Below are positions 1-8,388 of a stretch of 64,000 bases of DNA, piece by piece. A program made the translations under genes and the position numbers. Each line of letters starts with the position of its first letter. The stretch's first letter is position 1. Source of the DNA: Ruegeria sp. HKCCD8929 (GTDB lineage Bacteria; Pseudomonadota; Alphaproteobacteria; Rhodobacterales; Rhodobacteraceae). The notes under the pieces are model-generated. The model was not told the origin of the DNA, searched no databases, and worked only from the letters and a program-made list of their open reading frames with translations. The stretch lies in the NCBI RefSeq assembly GCF_013031405.1, contig NZ_WPZY01000010.1, positions 1 through 64,000 on the forward strand. Reading direction: 5' to 3'.

Positions 1-55
1 CAACCGTGCCAATGTTCACGTGCGGTTTCGTACGCTCAAACTTTTCCTTTGCCAT
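1..55 (-). CDS. tuf: Elongation factor Tu, N-terminal fragment (cut by window edge)
   Basis: Only the first 18 codons are inside the window. They read MAKEKFERTKPHVNIGTV, the well-known N-terminus of EF-Tu, which carries aminoacyl-tRNA to the ribosome as a GTPase. A GAGGA Shine-Dalgarno core sits almost directly before the ATG. The gene runs off the left edge, so the G domain and the rest cannot be seen. Alphaproteobacteria often carry two tuf copies; which one this is cannot be told from the fragment. No tRNA-Trp, secE or nusG is visible on the right-hand side. Confidence 0.95.
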   Translation of the reverse strand, partial: MAKEKFERTKPHVNIGTV

Positions 56-164
56 TCCTCAGGCGCCCTTTTGCGGTTTGGGGGACCCTTGGTCCCGGTT
101 TGTATCTGCGCGCGCGGAATATTTGGTTCAAAGGGGAAAATCAAGCACATCCTGTATCAAAGCG

Positions 165-761
165 TTAGCTCTGCGCCGGATTCTGCGTGACTGCTCCGTC
201 CTGCAAGGTGGTGGAGGCATCGGGCCGGGGGTCGAACCAGCCGTTTTTCTTGTGTTCCTCGGCAAACCACTCTTCGACCCGGTCGGCCACCTTCAGGGCC
301 AGCCCGGCCATCTGCTCTTCGCGGGTTCGCGCATGGCCGGAACCCACCACAGCGCTTTCGCTGGTGGTGTCTTCCAGAACCTGGATCTGATGTGCCTTGG
401 CTAGGTATTCCTTTTGCGCGACATCATAGACGTTCACCAGAACGATGGCGGTGCTTTTCGGCGAGAACAGCACCGGCACGCCGGGCGGGGCCAGCATGTA
501 ACCTTCGAGGCTGATGCCGATATCGATTTCCTGCGACCCCTCGTACCGGCCCAGCCGGACATCCACCGCGTTCTGGATGGCAGCGGTCCATTCGTCCGGC
601 GTGGCATCGCGCGACACCGGGCCCTGCACCGCCTTTTCGGCATAGGCGTAGTTCACACGCAGCTTGAAGGCGCCCAGATCTTCGGGGGCCTCGTTCACTT
701 GGGTCTGGGTGCAGGCCCCAAGCAGGGCAAGGCCGGTCAGCAGGGTCAGAATACGGATCAT
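165..761 (-). CDS. Predicted lipoprotein, unknown function
   Basis: A 198-residue protein with a hydrophobic N-terminal segment ending in a lipobox (L-G-A-C, Cys17), so it is probably exported and lipid-anchored. The mature part alternates charged and hydrophobic stretches, including a GISLEGYMLAPPG segment and a likely amphipathic helix ending in EEWFAEEHKKNGWF. No enzymatic motif is visible. It lies on the same strand as parC and tuf, with an inverted-repeat element between it and parC. I recognise no named family; it looks like a roseobacter conserved lipoprotein, and envelope location is inferred from the lipobox alone. Confidence 0.75.
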   Translation of the reverse strand: MIRILTLLTGLALLGACTQTQVNEAPEDLGAFKLRVNYAYAEKAVQGPVSRDATPDEWTAAIQNAVDVRLGRYEGSQEIDIGISLEGYMLAPPGVPVLFSPKSTAIVLVNVYDVAQKEYLAKAHQIQVLEDTTSESAVVGSGHARTREEQMAGLALKVADRVEEWFAEEHKKNGWFDPRPDASTTLQDGAVTQNPAQS

Positions 762-867
762 CGTTTTTTCTCGATATGCCTCGGTTTCAGAGGATGTACC
801 GCACCGACGCGGCCCGTGCCAAGCCGCATCGGCGGAAATCCCCGGACCGCTGCGGCGCGGTCACTAT

Positions 868-964
868 AGCGTTTCGGGAAACATTTGAATCGCCAATATC
901 CTGCCGCGCTTCGCGCTCTCGAGGCATTGGCGATAACGATGTTTCAGGTATTCCCCGAAACGCT
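868..964. repeat. Imperfect inverted-repeat element directly after the parC stop
   Basis: The left arm starts with AGCGTTTCGGG and ends with ATCGCCAAT (868-897). The right arm, read on the minus strand, starts with AGCGTTTCGGGG and ends with ATCGCCAAT (964-926). The right arm carries about 10 extra bases; otherwise the arms match closely. The 28-base centre contains a second small GCGC-rich palindrome. On the minus strand the element begins immediately after the parC TAA. No transposase is present. It could be a terminator-like hairpin or a non-autonomous dispersed palindrome. Confidence 0.7.
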
Positions 965-3310
965 TTAGAACTTGTAGTCGCGGGGGAAGCCGTAAGGCGG
1001 ACGCTTGCCCACGCTGGCGCGCTTGGACAGCCATTGCGACAGGTCGGTTTCATGCCGGGTCTTGTCGCCGCCCATGGACCATTTCAGCCCCTCTTCCAGA
1101 TTGAAGGTGGTCACGTCCGACAGGCCGCCATCCAGCTCCAGCGCGCCCTGCTTGCCGCGCGCCATGTTGTATTTCTGCAGCCGCACGCCTTTACCACGCG
1201 TCATCTCGGGCAGTTCGGCGACCGGGAAGACCAGGAACTTGCCGTTCTGCGACACCACCGCCACGTGATCGCCCGCGACCGGTTTGCAGATCAGCGCCTG
1301 TTCGTCGCCCTTGACGTTCAGCACCTGTTTGCCGGTCCGGGTCTGGGCCACCACGTCCTCTTCGGGCACCACAAAGCCGTTGCCCGCATCGGAGGCGACC
1401 AGCAGCTTGCGGCCCGGCTTGTGGATCAGGATATCGACGATCTGTGCCTCGTTCGGCAGGTCCACCATCAGGCGCAGCGGCTCGCCCATGCCCCGCCCGC
1501 CGGGCAGGTTGGCGGCGCTGACCGTGTAGAACCGCCCGTTCGAGGCAAAGACCAGCAACCGGTCGGTGGTTTCGGCGTGGAAGATGAAACGCGGGCCGTC
1601 GCCGTCCTTGAACTTCAGCTCGCGGGTCAGATCGATATGGCCGGTCATCGCCCTGATCCAGCCCATCTGCGAACAGACCACGGTGATCGGCTCGCGGTCG
1701 ATCATCGCCTCGAGCGGCACCTCTTCGACCTCGCCCGCCTCGGCAAACCGGGTGCGGCGGGCGCCGCCCTCGTAGTTCTTGCCGAAGGTTTTCCTGGTCT
1801 CCTTAAGCTGCTCGGCAATCTTGGCCCATTGCAGGCCCTCGTCGGCGAGCAGGTCTTCGAGATTGGCGCGCTCCACCATCAGCGCGTCGCGCTCGCGGAC
1901 CAGTTCCATCTCTTCGAGGCGGCGCAGGCTGCGCAGGCGCATGTTGAGGATGGCGTCGACCTGAACCTCGCTGAGTTCGCCCTCGCCCGGTGCGGGTGAG
2001 ACGTAGTCGGCCTCGCTGGTGGCGCGGACATGGGTGATGCCCCATTCCTCGCGCATCAGGGCCGCCTTGGGATCGTCATCATAACGGATGATGTCGATCA
2101 CCCGGTCGAGGTTGAGGAAGGCGACGATGAACCCTTCGAGCACCTCGAGCCGGTGGTCGATCTTGCCCAGACGGTGGCGCGAGCGGCGCAGCAGCACCTC
2201 TTGCCGGTGATCGAGGAAGGCCCGCAGCACCTCTTTCATCGAGCAGACCTTGGGCGTCACCCCGTCGATCAGCACGTTCATGTTGAGCGAGAACCGCACC
2301 TCGAGATCCGAGTTGCGGTAGAGCGTGTTCATCAGGACGTCCGGATCCACGTTCTTGGAGCGCGGCTCAAGGATCAGACGGATGTCGTCGGCGGATTCGT
2401 CACGCACATCGGCGAGGATCGGGATCTTCTTGGTCTGGATCAGCTCGGCGATCTTTTCGATCAGCTTGGATTTCTGCACCTGATAGGGGATTTCGGTGAC
2501 GACGATCTGCCACTGGCCGCGGCCCAGGTCCTCGACATCGTATTTGCAGCGCAGCCGGAAAGACCCGCGCCCGGTGCGATAGGCCTGTGCGATATTCTCG
2601 GGTGGTTCGACGATGACGCCGCCGGTGGGGAAATCCGGACCGGGCACGTAGTTCAGCAGCGTGTCGTCACGCGCGTCCGGCGTCTTGATCAGATGCAGGC
2701 AGGCGTCACACAGCTCGGCAATGTTATGCGGCGGGATGTTGGTTGCCATACCAACGGCGATGCCGCTGGAGCCATTGGCCAGCAGGTTCGGGAATTGTGC
2801 GGGCAGCACGACCGGTTCGGTCAGCGTGCCGTCGTAATTGTCGCGGAAATCGACGGCGTCCTCGTTCAGACCCTCCAGCAGCGCTTCGGCCACGATGGTC
2901 ATCCGCGCCTCGGTGTAGCGCGAGGCCGCCGGGTTGTCGCCGTCGATATTGCCGAAGTTGCCCTGCCCGTCCACCAGCGGGTAGCGGACGTTGAAATCCT
3001 GCGCCAGACGCGCCATCGCGTCATAGATCGCCGCATCGCCGTGCGGGTGGTAGTTACCCATCACGTCGCCCGAGATTTTGGCCGATTTGCGGAATCCGCC
3101 CCCGGAACTGAGTCGCAACTCACGCATGGCGTAGAGGATTCGCCGGTGCACCGGTTTCAGGCCATCCCGCGCATCCGGCAGTGCCCGGTGCATGATGGTG
3201 GAAAGCGCATAGGTCAGATAGCGCTCACCAATCGCCCGGCGCAGCGGTTCTGCCACCTCGCCACCGCCTTCAGGGACCTTCATGTTGGGGTCATCCACGA
3301 TATCATTCAT
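965..3310 (-). CDS. parC: DNA topoisomerase IV subunit A
   Basis: ParC cuts and rejoins DNA in the ParC2-ParE2 complex that unlinks daughter chromosomes. The N-terminal breakage-reunion domain is clear: [28 protein letters not shown] and the SRYTEARM active site with catalytic Tyr at about residue 132. The C-terminal half carries GyrA/ParC beta-pinwheel blades. I start at the ATG at 3310 (781 aa). An in-frame ATG at 3361 would add 17 arginine-rich residues that do not resemble family N-termini; neither start has a strong ribosome site. ParC rather than GyrA is favoured by length and by a blade region without an obvious GyrA box. The position equivalent to E. coli GyrA Ser83 is Ala (residue 93). 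Confidence 0.93.
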   Translation of the reverse strand: MNDIVDDPNMKVPEGGGEVAEPLRRAIGERYLTYALSTIMHRALPDARDGLKPVHRRILYAMRELRLSSGGGFRKSAKISGDVMGNYHPHGDAAIYDAMARLAQDFNVRYPLVDGQGNFGNIDGDNPAASRYTEARMTIVAEALLEGLNEDAVDFRDNYDGTLTEPVVLPAQFPNLLANGSSGIAVGMATNIPPHNIAELCDACLHLIKTPDARDDTLLNYVPGPDFPTGGVIVEPPENIAQAYRTGRGSFRLRCKYDVEDLGRGQWQIVVTEIPYQVQKSKLIEKIAELIQTKKIPILADVRDESADDIRLILEPRSKNVDPDVLMNTLYRNSDLEVRFSLNMNVLIDGVTPKVCSMKEVLRAFLDHRQEVLLRRSRHRLGKIDHRLEVLEGFIVAFLNLDRVIDIIRYDDDPKAALMREEWGITHVRATSEADYVSPAPGEGELSEVQVDAILNMRLRSLRRLEEMELVRERDALMVERANLEDLLADEGLQWAKIAEQLKETRKTFGKNYEGGARRTRFAEAGEVEEVPLEAMIDREPITVVCSQMGWIRAMTGHIDLTRELKFKDGDGPRFIFHAETTDRLLVFASNGRFYTVSAANLPGGRGMGEPLRLMVDLPNEAQIVDILIHKPGRKLLVASDAGNGFVVPEEDVVAQTRTGKQVLNVKGDEQALICKPVAGDHVAVVSQNGKFLVFPVAELPEMTRGKGVRLQKYNMARGKQGALELDGGLSDVTTFNLEEGLKWSMGGDKTRHETDLSQWLSKRASVGKRPPYGFPRDYKF

Positions 3311-3391
3311 AGATGATGTGATACGCCGACCGGGCGCGCGGGTAAAGCGAGCAACGCGCATTTTGCTGGGGACAAGTTAGCCTTTTGCAAC

Positions 3392-3426
3392 AACGGGGAG
3401 GCAAGATGCGGTTTTTCCCCGTTTTT
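3392..3426 (+). terminator. Terminator-like hairpin in the parC/SH3 divergent region
   Basis: AACGGGGA (3392-3399) pairs with TCCCCGTT (3416-3423) around a 16-base loop, and a run of T follows on the plus strand. No plus-strand gene ends here; the next plus-strand gene starts at 3512. It may act as a leader attenuator, end a small RNA, or be chance. Confidence 0.35.
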
Positions 3427-3511
3427 CGACTTGGGGCCCGGCCTATGGTAACATCTCATCGTTAGATTCTGCGAAGTGCTTTCTTAGTACGATTATCCGG
3501 GGGGATACGCC

Positions 3512-4144
3512 ATGAAGCGTATTATTGTTGTTTCCTTCGCCTTTCTCGGCCTGGTTTTCTATGAAATGAGCGGCGGTGCCGATTTTGAGCCACGTGGTGT
3601 GCGTGCGCCCAAAGCGGAGCGTGTCGCAAAGGCGGCGCCACCGAAAGTGACGCCGGCGCCGGTCACCGTCAACGCCGAAACGCTGGTGGCAAAAGACGCC
3701 ATCGAAGTGGCTACGGAAGTTAGAGCCCAGCCCGAGCCTGCCGAGCCGTCCATCAGTCAGGAGGAAGGCATTGCCCGCCTCGCGCAAGCGGCCTCGGGGC
3801 TGAGCAGCGGGCTTACGTTGTTTGACGAGAACGCCGGCAGCATCACGCTGGCCTCGCTGGAACAGGGCGGCGCGGCGCTGCAACAAACGGCGGTGGCCAC
3901 GGAACCTGCCGCCGAACCGGCGGCAGTCGTCGAACCTCAGCCGGATATCCGAGAGGTCATGGGCACCCGCGTGAACATGCGCGACGGGCCGGGCACCATC
4001 TATCCGGTGATCGCGCGGCTCAATATCGGCCACAAGGTCGAGATCATGGACGATTCCGGCACCGGCTGGCTGCGCCTGCGTGTGTTGCCGGAACAACAGG
4101 TCGGATGGATTTCCGCCTCGCTCATCAGCAAAAAGGCAAACTGA
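3512..4144 (+). CDS. Secreted or membrane-anchored SH3b-domain protein
   Basis: A 210-residue protein. An N-terminal hydrophobic segment (residues 4-17) gives a signal peptide or anchor. A long Ala/Pro/Glu-rich low-complexity linker (about 25-145) follows. The C-terminal bacterial SH3 domain (about 147-207) is recognised by GTRVNMRDGPGTIYPVIARL and the closing VGWISASLI. SH3b domains usually bind peptidoglycan peptides or wall proteins, so a periplasmic envelope role is likely; no catalytic domain is attached. A G-rich ribosome site lies about 6 bases before the ATG. It is divergent from parC and followed by an unrelated SDR gene. Confidence 0.85.
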   Translation: MKRIIVVSFAFLGLVFYEMSGGADFEPRGVRAPKAERVAKAAPPKVTPAPVTVNAETLVAKDAIEVATEVRAQPEPAEPSISQEEGIARLAQAASGLSSGLTLFDENAGSITLASLEQGGAALQQTAVATEPAAEPAAVVEPQPDIREVMGTRVNMRDGPGTIYPVIARLNIGHKVEIMDDSGTGWLRLRVLPEQQVGWISASLISKKAN

Positions 4145-4213
4145 CGTCGGGCCCTCGTTGCCCTGCACCATGCCCCGCAATAGCAATGTGCAGGGACTAT
4201 CTTTGGGATCGAC

Positions 4214-5041
4214 ATGCAGAAATCCATTCTCATTACCGGCTGTTCGTCGGGCATCGGGCTGGACGCGGCGCATGGGATGCGCGCACGCGGCTGGCGCGTC
4301 TTTGCCTCTTGCCGGCAGCAGCGCGATTGTGACCGGCTGCGAGCGCAGGGGTTTGAGAGCCCCCGCATCGACTATACCGACGCCGAAAGCATCCGCACCG
4401 GTCTGGCCGAAGTGCTTGAGGCCACCGGCGGCACGCTGGATGCGCTGTTTAACAACGGCGCCCACGGTCTGCCCGGCGCGGTCGAGGATGTGCCCACCGA
4501 GGGTCTGCGCCATATTTTCGAGACCAATGTCTTTGGCTGGCACGAACTGACCCGGCAGGTGATTCCCGTGATGCGGGCGCAGGGACATGGGCGAATCGTT
4601 CAGAACTCGTCGATCCTGGGTTTCATCGCCTTTCCCTGGCGCGGCGCCTATGTGGCCACCAAATACGCCATCGAGGGGCTGACCGACACGCTGCGGCTTG
4701 AGCTGCGCGACACCGGCATCAAGGTCATCCTGATCGAGCCCGGCCCGGTCACCTCGAAACTGCGGGAAAAGGCGATCCCGATCTTTGAGCGCTTCATCGA
4801 CTGGGAAAACTCGGCGCTGCGCGAGAAATACGAAAACTCCCTGCTCAAAAGACTTTACGAGGATTCGGGGCCGGACAGGTTCGAACTCCCGCCCTCGGCA
4901 GTGACCGACAAGCTGGCGCATGCGGTCGAGGCCCGCCGTCCCCGCTCGCGTTACTATATCACGACCCCCACGTATATTGCGGGGTATCTGCGCCGCATCC
5001 TGCCGACCGGCGTGATCGACAGCATCCTGTCGCGGGTCTGA
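4214..5041 (+). CDS. Short-chain dehydrogenase/reductase (classical SDR)
   Basis: A 275-residue Rossmann oxidoreductase using NAD(P)H. The cofactor motif TGCSSGIG is at residues 8-15, the structural NNG (usually NNAG) at 80-82, the catalytic Ser near 132 and YVATK (Tyr146, Lys150) further on. The C-terminal part (KYENSLLKRLYE, then PRSRYYITTPTYIAGYLRRILP) resembles the SDR group with a membrane-associated tail seen in retinol/steroid-type dehydrogenases, but the substrate cannot be told from sequence. It stands alone between the SH3b gene and the cobalamin gene pair. Confidence 0.9.
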   Translation: MQKSILITGCSSGIGLDAAHGMRARGWRVFASCRQQRDCDRLRAQGFESPRIDYTDAESIRTGLAEVLEATGGTLDALFNNGAHGLPGAVEDVPTEGLRHIFETNVFGWHELTRQVIPVMRAQGHGRIVQNSSILGFIAFPWRGAYVATKYAIEGLTDTLRLELRDTGIKVILIEPGPVTSKLREKAIPIFERFIDWENSALREKYENSLLKRLYEDSGPDRFELPPSAVTDKLAHAVEARRPRSRYYITTPTYIAGYLRRILPTGVIDSILSRV

Positions 5042-5132
5042 TCCTGGGTCCGAGACGAAATTAGCGGTTCGCTTTTGCGCGCCGCGCCGCTAGATCAGGT
5101 CCAACGCAACCTACAACGTGAACGAGGGCTTT

Positions 5133-5333
5133 ATGGACCTTCTTCTTCTGGTCTTGCTTCTGGCCATGGCGGCTGTCGTCGCCGTTCTGGTCATCGGTAT
5201 CGGCGGCTTCGCCAAGGGCGGGGAGTTCAACGCCAAGTATGGCAACAAGATGATGCGGCTGCGGCTGCTGTTCCAGTTCATCGCCGTGGTGCTGATCGTG
5301 CTCTACGTCGCGTTGCGCGGGATGGGAGGCTGA
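5133..5333 (+). CDS. Twin transmembrane protein (HIG1-like)
   Basis: A 66-residue protein with two hydrophobic helices (about residues 2-23 and 43-61) separated by a short loop, GGFAKGGEFNAKYGNKMMRLR. This hairpin with an N-x-KYGNKMM-R-R motif is typical of the twin-transmembrane/HIG1-like proteins of alphaproteobacteria, whose eukaryotic relatives associate with respiratory complexes; a role here is inference. The ATG at 5133 is preferred over the in-frame GTG at 5118 because GAGGG lies 6-7 bases before it. It ends 3 bases before the adenosyltransferase start, so the two are probably co-translated. Confidence 0.85.
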   Translation: MDLLLLVLLLAMAAVVAVLVIGIGGFAKGGEFNAKYGNKMMRLRLLFQFIAVVLIVLYVALRGMGG

Positions 5334-5336
5334 CGG

Positions 5337-5909
5337 ATGGTTGTTCTCAACAAGATTTACACCCGCACCGGTGACAGTGGCAAAACCGCCCTGGGCAATG
5401 GCGAGCGGGTGGCAAAATACTCGGGCCGCGTGACGGCCTATGGCACGGTGGACGAGTTGAACTCATTCGTCGGCGTTGCGCGGCTGGAGGCCGAGGGAGA
5501 GATGGATGCAGCCCTGTCGCGCATCCAGAACGACCTGTTCGATCTGGGCGCCGATCTCTGCCGCCCCGACATGGACAAGGATGCCGAGGCCGACTATCCG
5601 CCCCTGCGCATGGCCCCGGCCCAGATCGAGCGGCTTGAGGCCGAGATCGACACGATGAACGCGGATCTCGAACCGCTGCGCAGCTTCATCCTGCCCGGCG
5701 GTGCGCCGCTGGCCGCACATCTGCATGTGTGCCGCACCGTTTCGCGCCGGGCCGAACGGCTGGCGGTGGAACTGACCAATATGGAGCCGGTGAACGTGGC
5801 GGCGGTGACCTATCTCAACCGCCTCAGCGACTGGTTCTTCGTCGCCGCGCGGGTCGCCAATAACGGCGGCAAGGACGACGTCTTGTGGGTTCCGGGGGCG
5901 AACCGCTGA
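5337..5909 (+). CDS. Cob(I)alamin adenosyltransferase, PduO type
   Basis: A 190-residue enzyme that transfers adenosyl from ATP to cob(I)alamin or cobinamide, making adenosylcobalamin. The N-terminal ATP-binding loop YTRTGDSGKTALGNGERVAK, the YGTVDELNSFVG helix and the C-terminal RLSDWFFVAARVAN are diagnostic of the PduO/MMAB family, not CobA. Adenosylcobalamin is the cofactor of methylmalonyl-CoA and ethylmalonyl-CoA mutases, which fits the methylsuccinyl-CoA dehydrogenase further along. It follows the twin-transmembrane gene by 3 bases. Two hairpins overlap and follow its stop codon. Confidence 0.95.
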   Translation: MVVLNKIYTRTGDSGKTALGNGERVAKYSGRVTAYGTVDELNSFVGVARLEAEGEMDAALSRIQNDLFDLGADLCRPDMDKDAEADYPPLRMAPAQIERLEAEIDTMNADLEPLRSFILPGGAPLAAHLHVCRTVSRRAERLAVELTNMEPVNVAAVTYLNRLSDWFFVAARVANNGGKDDVLWVPGANR

Positions 5910-5943
5910 CAAAGTCAGCGGCGGACTGTCCAGTGGACAGTCC
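5903..5943. terminator. Two tandem hairpins between convergent genes
   Basis: CCGCTGAC/GTCAGCGG with an AAA loop (5903-5921) overlaps the adenosyltransferase stop codon. It is followed at once by GGACTGTCC/GGACAGTCC with an AGT loop (5923-5943). Both stems are perfect. No T-run follows, so this is only a probable factor-independent or bidirectional terminator for the convergent pair. Confidence 0.5.
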
Positions 5944-6055
5944 GGCCCCCGGAAGGGCGGAGCCCCGGGTGTCGAATTAAGCAAAGATCATTGGTGCAAT
6001 CAGCCACTGAGCATTCAGTCAAACGCTGAATGTTGTTCACGCGGCAAGCACGATT

Positions 6056-6427
6056 TCAACGCGCCACCGGCTCCCACAATTCAATCGGGTTCCCTTCCGG
6101 GTCGTTGAGCCATGCAAAGCTGCCATTGGGATATGGCGAGTCCGGATCGCGCCTCACCTCGATCCCCGCGGACTCAAGTTGCGCAATCATGGCCTCAAGA
6201 TCACGCACCCGGAAGTTCAGCATGAACTGCTTTTCCTTGTTCCCGAAATACTCGGTCACCTTGTCGAACGGCGCAAACACCGTCTCGCCCGCCTCTTGCT
6301 GCCAGCAAGGCGTGTCATAGTCCTTGGGAACCAGATCGATCCCGAGGTGCCGACAGTACCATTCGGCCAGCCCGGCTGTATCTTCGGCCCGAAAGAAGAA
6401 GCCGCCAAATCCCAGAACCTTTTCCAT
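6056..6427 (-). CDS. VOC-family (glyoxalase/bleomycin-resistance fold) protein
   Basis: A 123-residue protein made of two beta-alpha-beta-beta-beta modules, as in glyoxalase I-like metalloproteins. The first module has FFFRAEDTAGLAEWYCRHLG, the second NFRVRDLEAMIAQLESAGIEV and ends in WLNDPEGNPIELWEP, whose Glu is the usual metal ligand. The substrate is unknown. The start at 6427 has an AAGGTGG ribosome site; the open frame extends upstream to 6658, but that extension has no family similarity. It converges on the adenosyltransferase gene and diverges from etfB. Confidence 0.9.
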   Translation of the reverse strand: MEKVLGFGGFFFRAEDTAGLAEWYCRHLGIDLVPKDYDTPCWQQEAGETVFAPFDKVTEYFGNKEKQFMLNFRVRDLEAMIAQLESAGIEVRRDPDSPYPNGSFAWLNDPEGNPIELWEPVAR

Positions 6428-6635
6428 CTGCGCCACCTTTTTTGAAGGAATCCATGGCGCCGAGCCTAGCATTCCCCACCCCGATCCGCTGCAAATCGCT
6501 GAAACGCGACGTCCCGGGACCATGACGTGACGATTTTGCCCTGTTGCGAGTCGCCCTGACCGGCTATCAAGCGCGGCGAGAGCATTGGTGGAGTCGCGAC
6601 GCGGCTTGCCGTTTTTGTAAGGAGCATACGCAAAA

Positions 6636-7394
6636 ATGAAGGTACTTGTGCCTGTCAAGCGCGTGATCGACTACAACGTGAAGGTTCGCGTGAAGGCGGA
6701 CGGGAGCGGAGTTGATCTCGCCAATGTGAAAATGTCGATGAACCCGTTCGACGAGATCGCGGTGGAAGAGGCGATCCGCCTGAAAGAGGCCGGCAAGGCC
6801 GATGAGGTCGTGGCCGTTTCGATCGGCGTGAAGCAGAGCCAGGAAACCCTGCGCACCGCGCTGGCCATGGGCGCCGACCGCGCCATTCTGGTTGTGGCCG
6901 CCGATGACGTGCATCAGGACATCGAGCCGCTGGCGGTTGCCAAGATCCTGGCCAAGGTGGTCGAGGAAGAGCAGCCCGGCATCGTTCTGGCGGGCAAGCA
7001 GGCGATCGACAACGACATGAACGCCACCGGCCAGATGCTGTCGGCCCTGCTGGGCTGGAGCCAGGGCACCTTTGCCTCGGAGCTGGACATTGAAGGCGAC
7101 AGCGCCAAGATCACCCGCGAAGTGGATGGCGGGTTGCAGACCATCTCAGTCAAGATGCCGACCATCGTGACCGTCGACCTGCGCCTGAACGAGCCGCGCT
7201 ATGCGTCGCTGCCCAACATCATGAAGGCGAAGAAAAAGCCGCTGGATGAAAAAACCGCCGCCGATTACGGCGTCGACGTCACTCCGCGTCTGGAAGTCGT
7301 CAAGACCGAAGAGCCGCCGGCACGTGCCGCGGGTATCATCGTGGGCTCGGTCGACGAGCTGGTCGAGAAACTCAAAGAAGCGGGGGCTGTGTAA
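6636..7394 (+). CDS. etfB: Electron transfer flavoprotein, beta subunit
   Basis: A 252-residue small ETF subunit. With EtfA it takes electrons from acyl-CoA and related flavin dehydrogenases and passes them to ETF-ubiquinone oxidoreductase. [20 protein letters not shown] and the signature-region segments [14 protein letters not shown] ([22 protein letters not shown]) and [16 protein letters not shown] identify it; AMP binds in this subunit. A strong AAGGAG ribosome site precedes the ATG. Its stop codon overlaps the etfA start by one base (TAATG), so the subunits are translationally coupled. Confidence 0.97.
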   Translation: MKVLVPVKRVIDYNVKVRVKADGSGVDLANVKMSMNPFDEIAVEEAIRLKEAGKADEVVAVSIGVKQSQETLRTALAMGADRAILVVAADDVHQDIEPLAVAKILAKVVEEEQPGIVLAGKQAIDNDMNATGQMLSALLGWSQGTFASELDIEGDSAKITREVDGGLQTISVKMPTIVTVDLRLNEPRYASLPNIMKAKKKPLDEKTAADYGVDVTPRLEVVKTEEPPARAAGIIVGSVDELVEKLKEAGAV

Positions 7395-8320
7395 TGGCTG
7401 TACTTCTTCTTGCCGAGGTCAATAGTGGTGAGCTGTTCATGGACGCGACCGCCAAGGCCGTAACCGCCGTCAAAGGTCTGGGTGACGTGACCGTTCTGGC
7501 CGCAGGCGGTTCTGCCGCTGCTGCTGGTGAAGCCGCTGCCAAGATCGACGGCGTGTCCAAGGTTCTGGTCGCCGAGGACGCCTCGCTGGGTCACCGTCTG
7601 GCGGAATCGACTGCTGCGCTGATCGTGGGTCTGGCCGATGGGTACGAGCACATCGTTGCACCTGCGACCACCGACGCCAAGAACGTGATGCCGCGCGTTG
7701 CGGCCCTGCTGGACGTGATGGTGATCTCGGATGCCTCGGGCGTGGTCGATGGCTCGACCTTCGAGCGTCCGATCTATGCGGGCAACGCGATCCAGACCGT
7801 GAAATCCTCCGACGCCAAGAAAGTCGTCACCATCCGCACCGCCAGCTTTGACGCGGCAGGCGAAGGCGGCTCGGCCCCGGTCGAGACCATCTCGGTCGGC
7901 AACAATCCGGGCCTGTCGGAATGGGTCGAGGACAAGGTGGCCGAGAGTGACCGCCCCGAGCTGACCTCGGCTGGTGCAGTAGTGTCGGGCGGCCGTGGCG
8001 TCGGCTCGGAAGAGGATTTCAAGCTGATCGAAGGTCTGGCCGACAAGCTGGGTGCCGCCGTTGGCGCCTCGCGTGCCGCCGTGGATTCGGGCTATGCTCC
8101 GAATGACTGGCAGGTGGGTCAGACCGGTAAAGTCGTTGCCCCCGATCTCTATGTCGCCGTCGGCATTTCGGGCGCGATCCAGCACCTGGCAGGCATGAAG
8201 GACTCCAAGGTGATCGTTGCAATCAACAAGGACGAAGAGGCACCGATCTTCCAGGTTGCCGATTTCGGACTGGTCGCGGATCTGTTCCAGGCCGTGCCGG
8301 AACTGACCGAGAAACTGTAA
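7394..8320 (+). CDS. etfA: Electron transfer flavoprotein, alpha subunit
   Basis: A 308-residue large ETF subunit carrying most of the FAD site. The N-terminal domain is Rossmann-like. The C-terminal FAD domain is clear: [44 protein letters not shown] and [17 protein letters not shown]. It starts within the etfB stop codon and ends before a short palindromic repeat and a strong terminator. Likely redox partners in this window are the acyl-CoA dehydrogenase (methylsuccinyl-CoA dehydrogenase) and other acyl-CoA dehydrogenases elsewhere in the genome. Confidence 0.97.
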   Translation: MAVLLLAEVNSGELFMDATAKAVTAVKGLGDVTVLAAGGSAAAAGEAAAKIDGVSKVLVAEDASLGHRLAESTAALIVGLADGYEHIVAPATTDAKNVMPRVAALLDVMVISDASGVVDGSTFERPIYAGNAIQTVKSSDAKKVVTIRTASFDAAGEGGSAPVETISVGNNPGLSEWVEDKVAESDRPELTSAGAVVSGGRGVGSEEDFKLIEGLADKLGAAVGASRAAVDSGYAPNDWQVGQTGKVVAPDLYVAVGISGAIQHLAGMKDSKVIVAINKDEEAPIFQVADFGLVADLFQAVPELTEKL

Positions 8321-8326
8321 TGCCAA

Positions 8327-8344
8327 GCCGGGCTGAAGCCCGGC
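8327..8344. repeat. Short palindromic repeat, copy 1
   Basis: GCCGGGCTGAAGCCCGGC followed by CTACGC. The same 24 bases recur at 41329-41352. It is a 7-base-arm hairpin just after the etfA stop and before the terminator; probably one member of a dispersed REP-like family. Confidence 0.7.
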
Positions 8345-8361
8345 CTACGCAGAAAATCCAG

Positions 8362-8388
8362 GGCCCGCCCAATCGGCGGGCCTTTTTT
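8362..8388. terminator. Intrinsic terminator after etfBA
   Basis: A perfect 8-base stem GGCCCGCC/GGCGGGCC with a 5-base loop is followed by six T. It ends the etfBA operon. The T-run overlaps the last codon of the convergent DUF6473 gene. Confidence 0.9.

Noticed and set aside
56..164. tRNA-Trp or secE next to tuf
   Set aside because: No cloverleaf or SecE coding sequence is present on this side; only a GGGACC/GGTCCC mini-hairpin was seen.
2030..3316. 428-codon open frame antisense to parC
   Set aside because: Shadow of ParC; no ribosome site or family match.
3443..4921. 492-codon open frame antisense to the SH3b and SDR genes
   Set aside because: It spans two real genes on the other strand and the intergenic gap; the translation has no recognisable domain.
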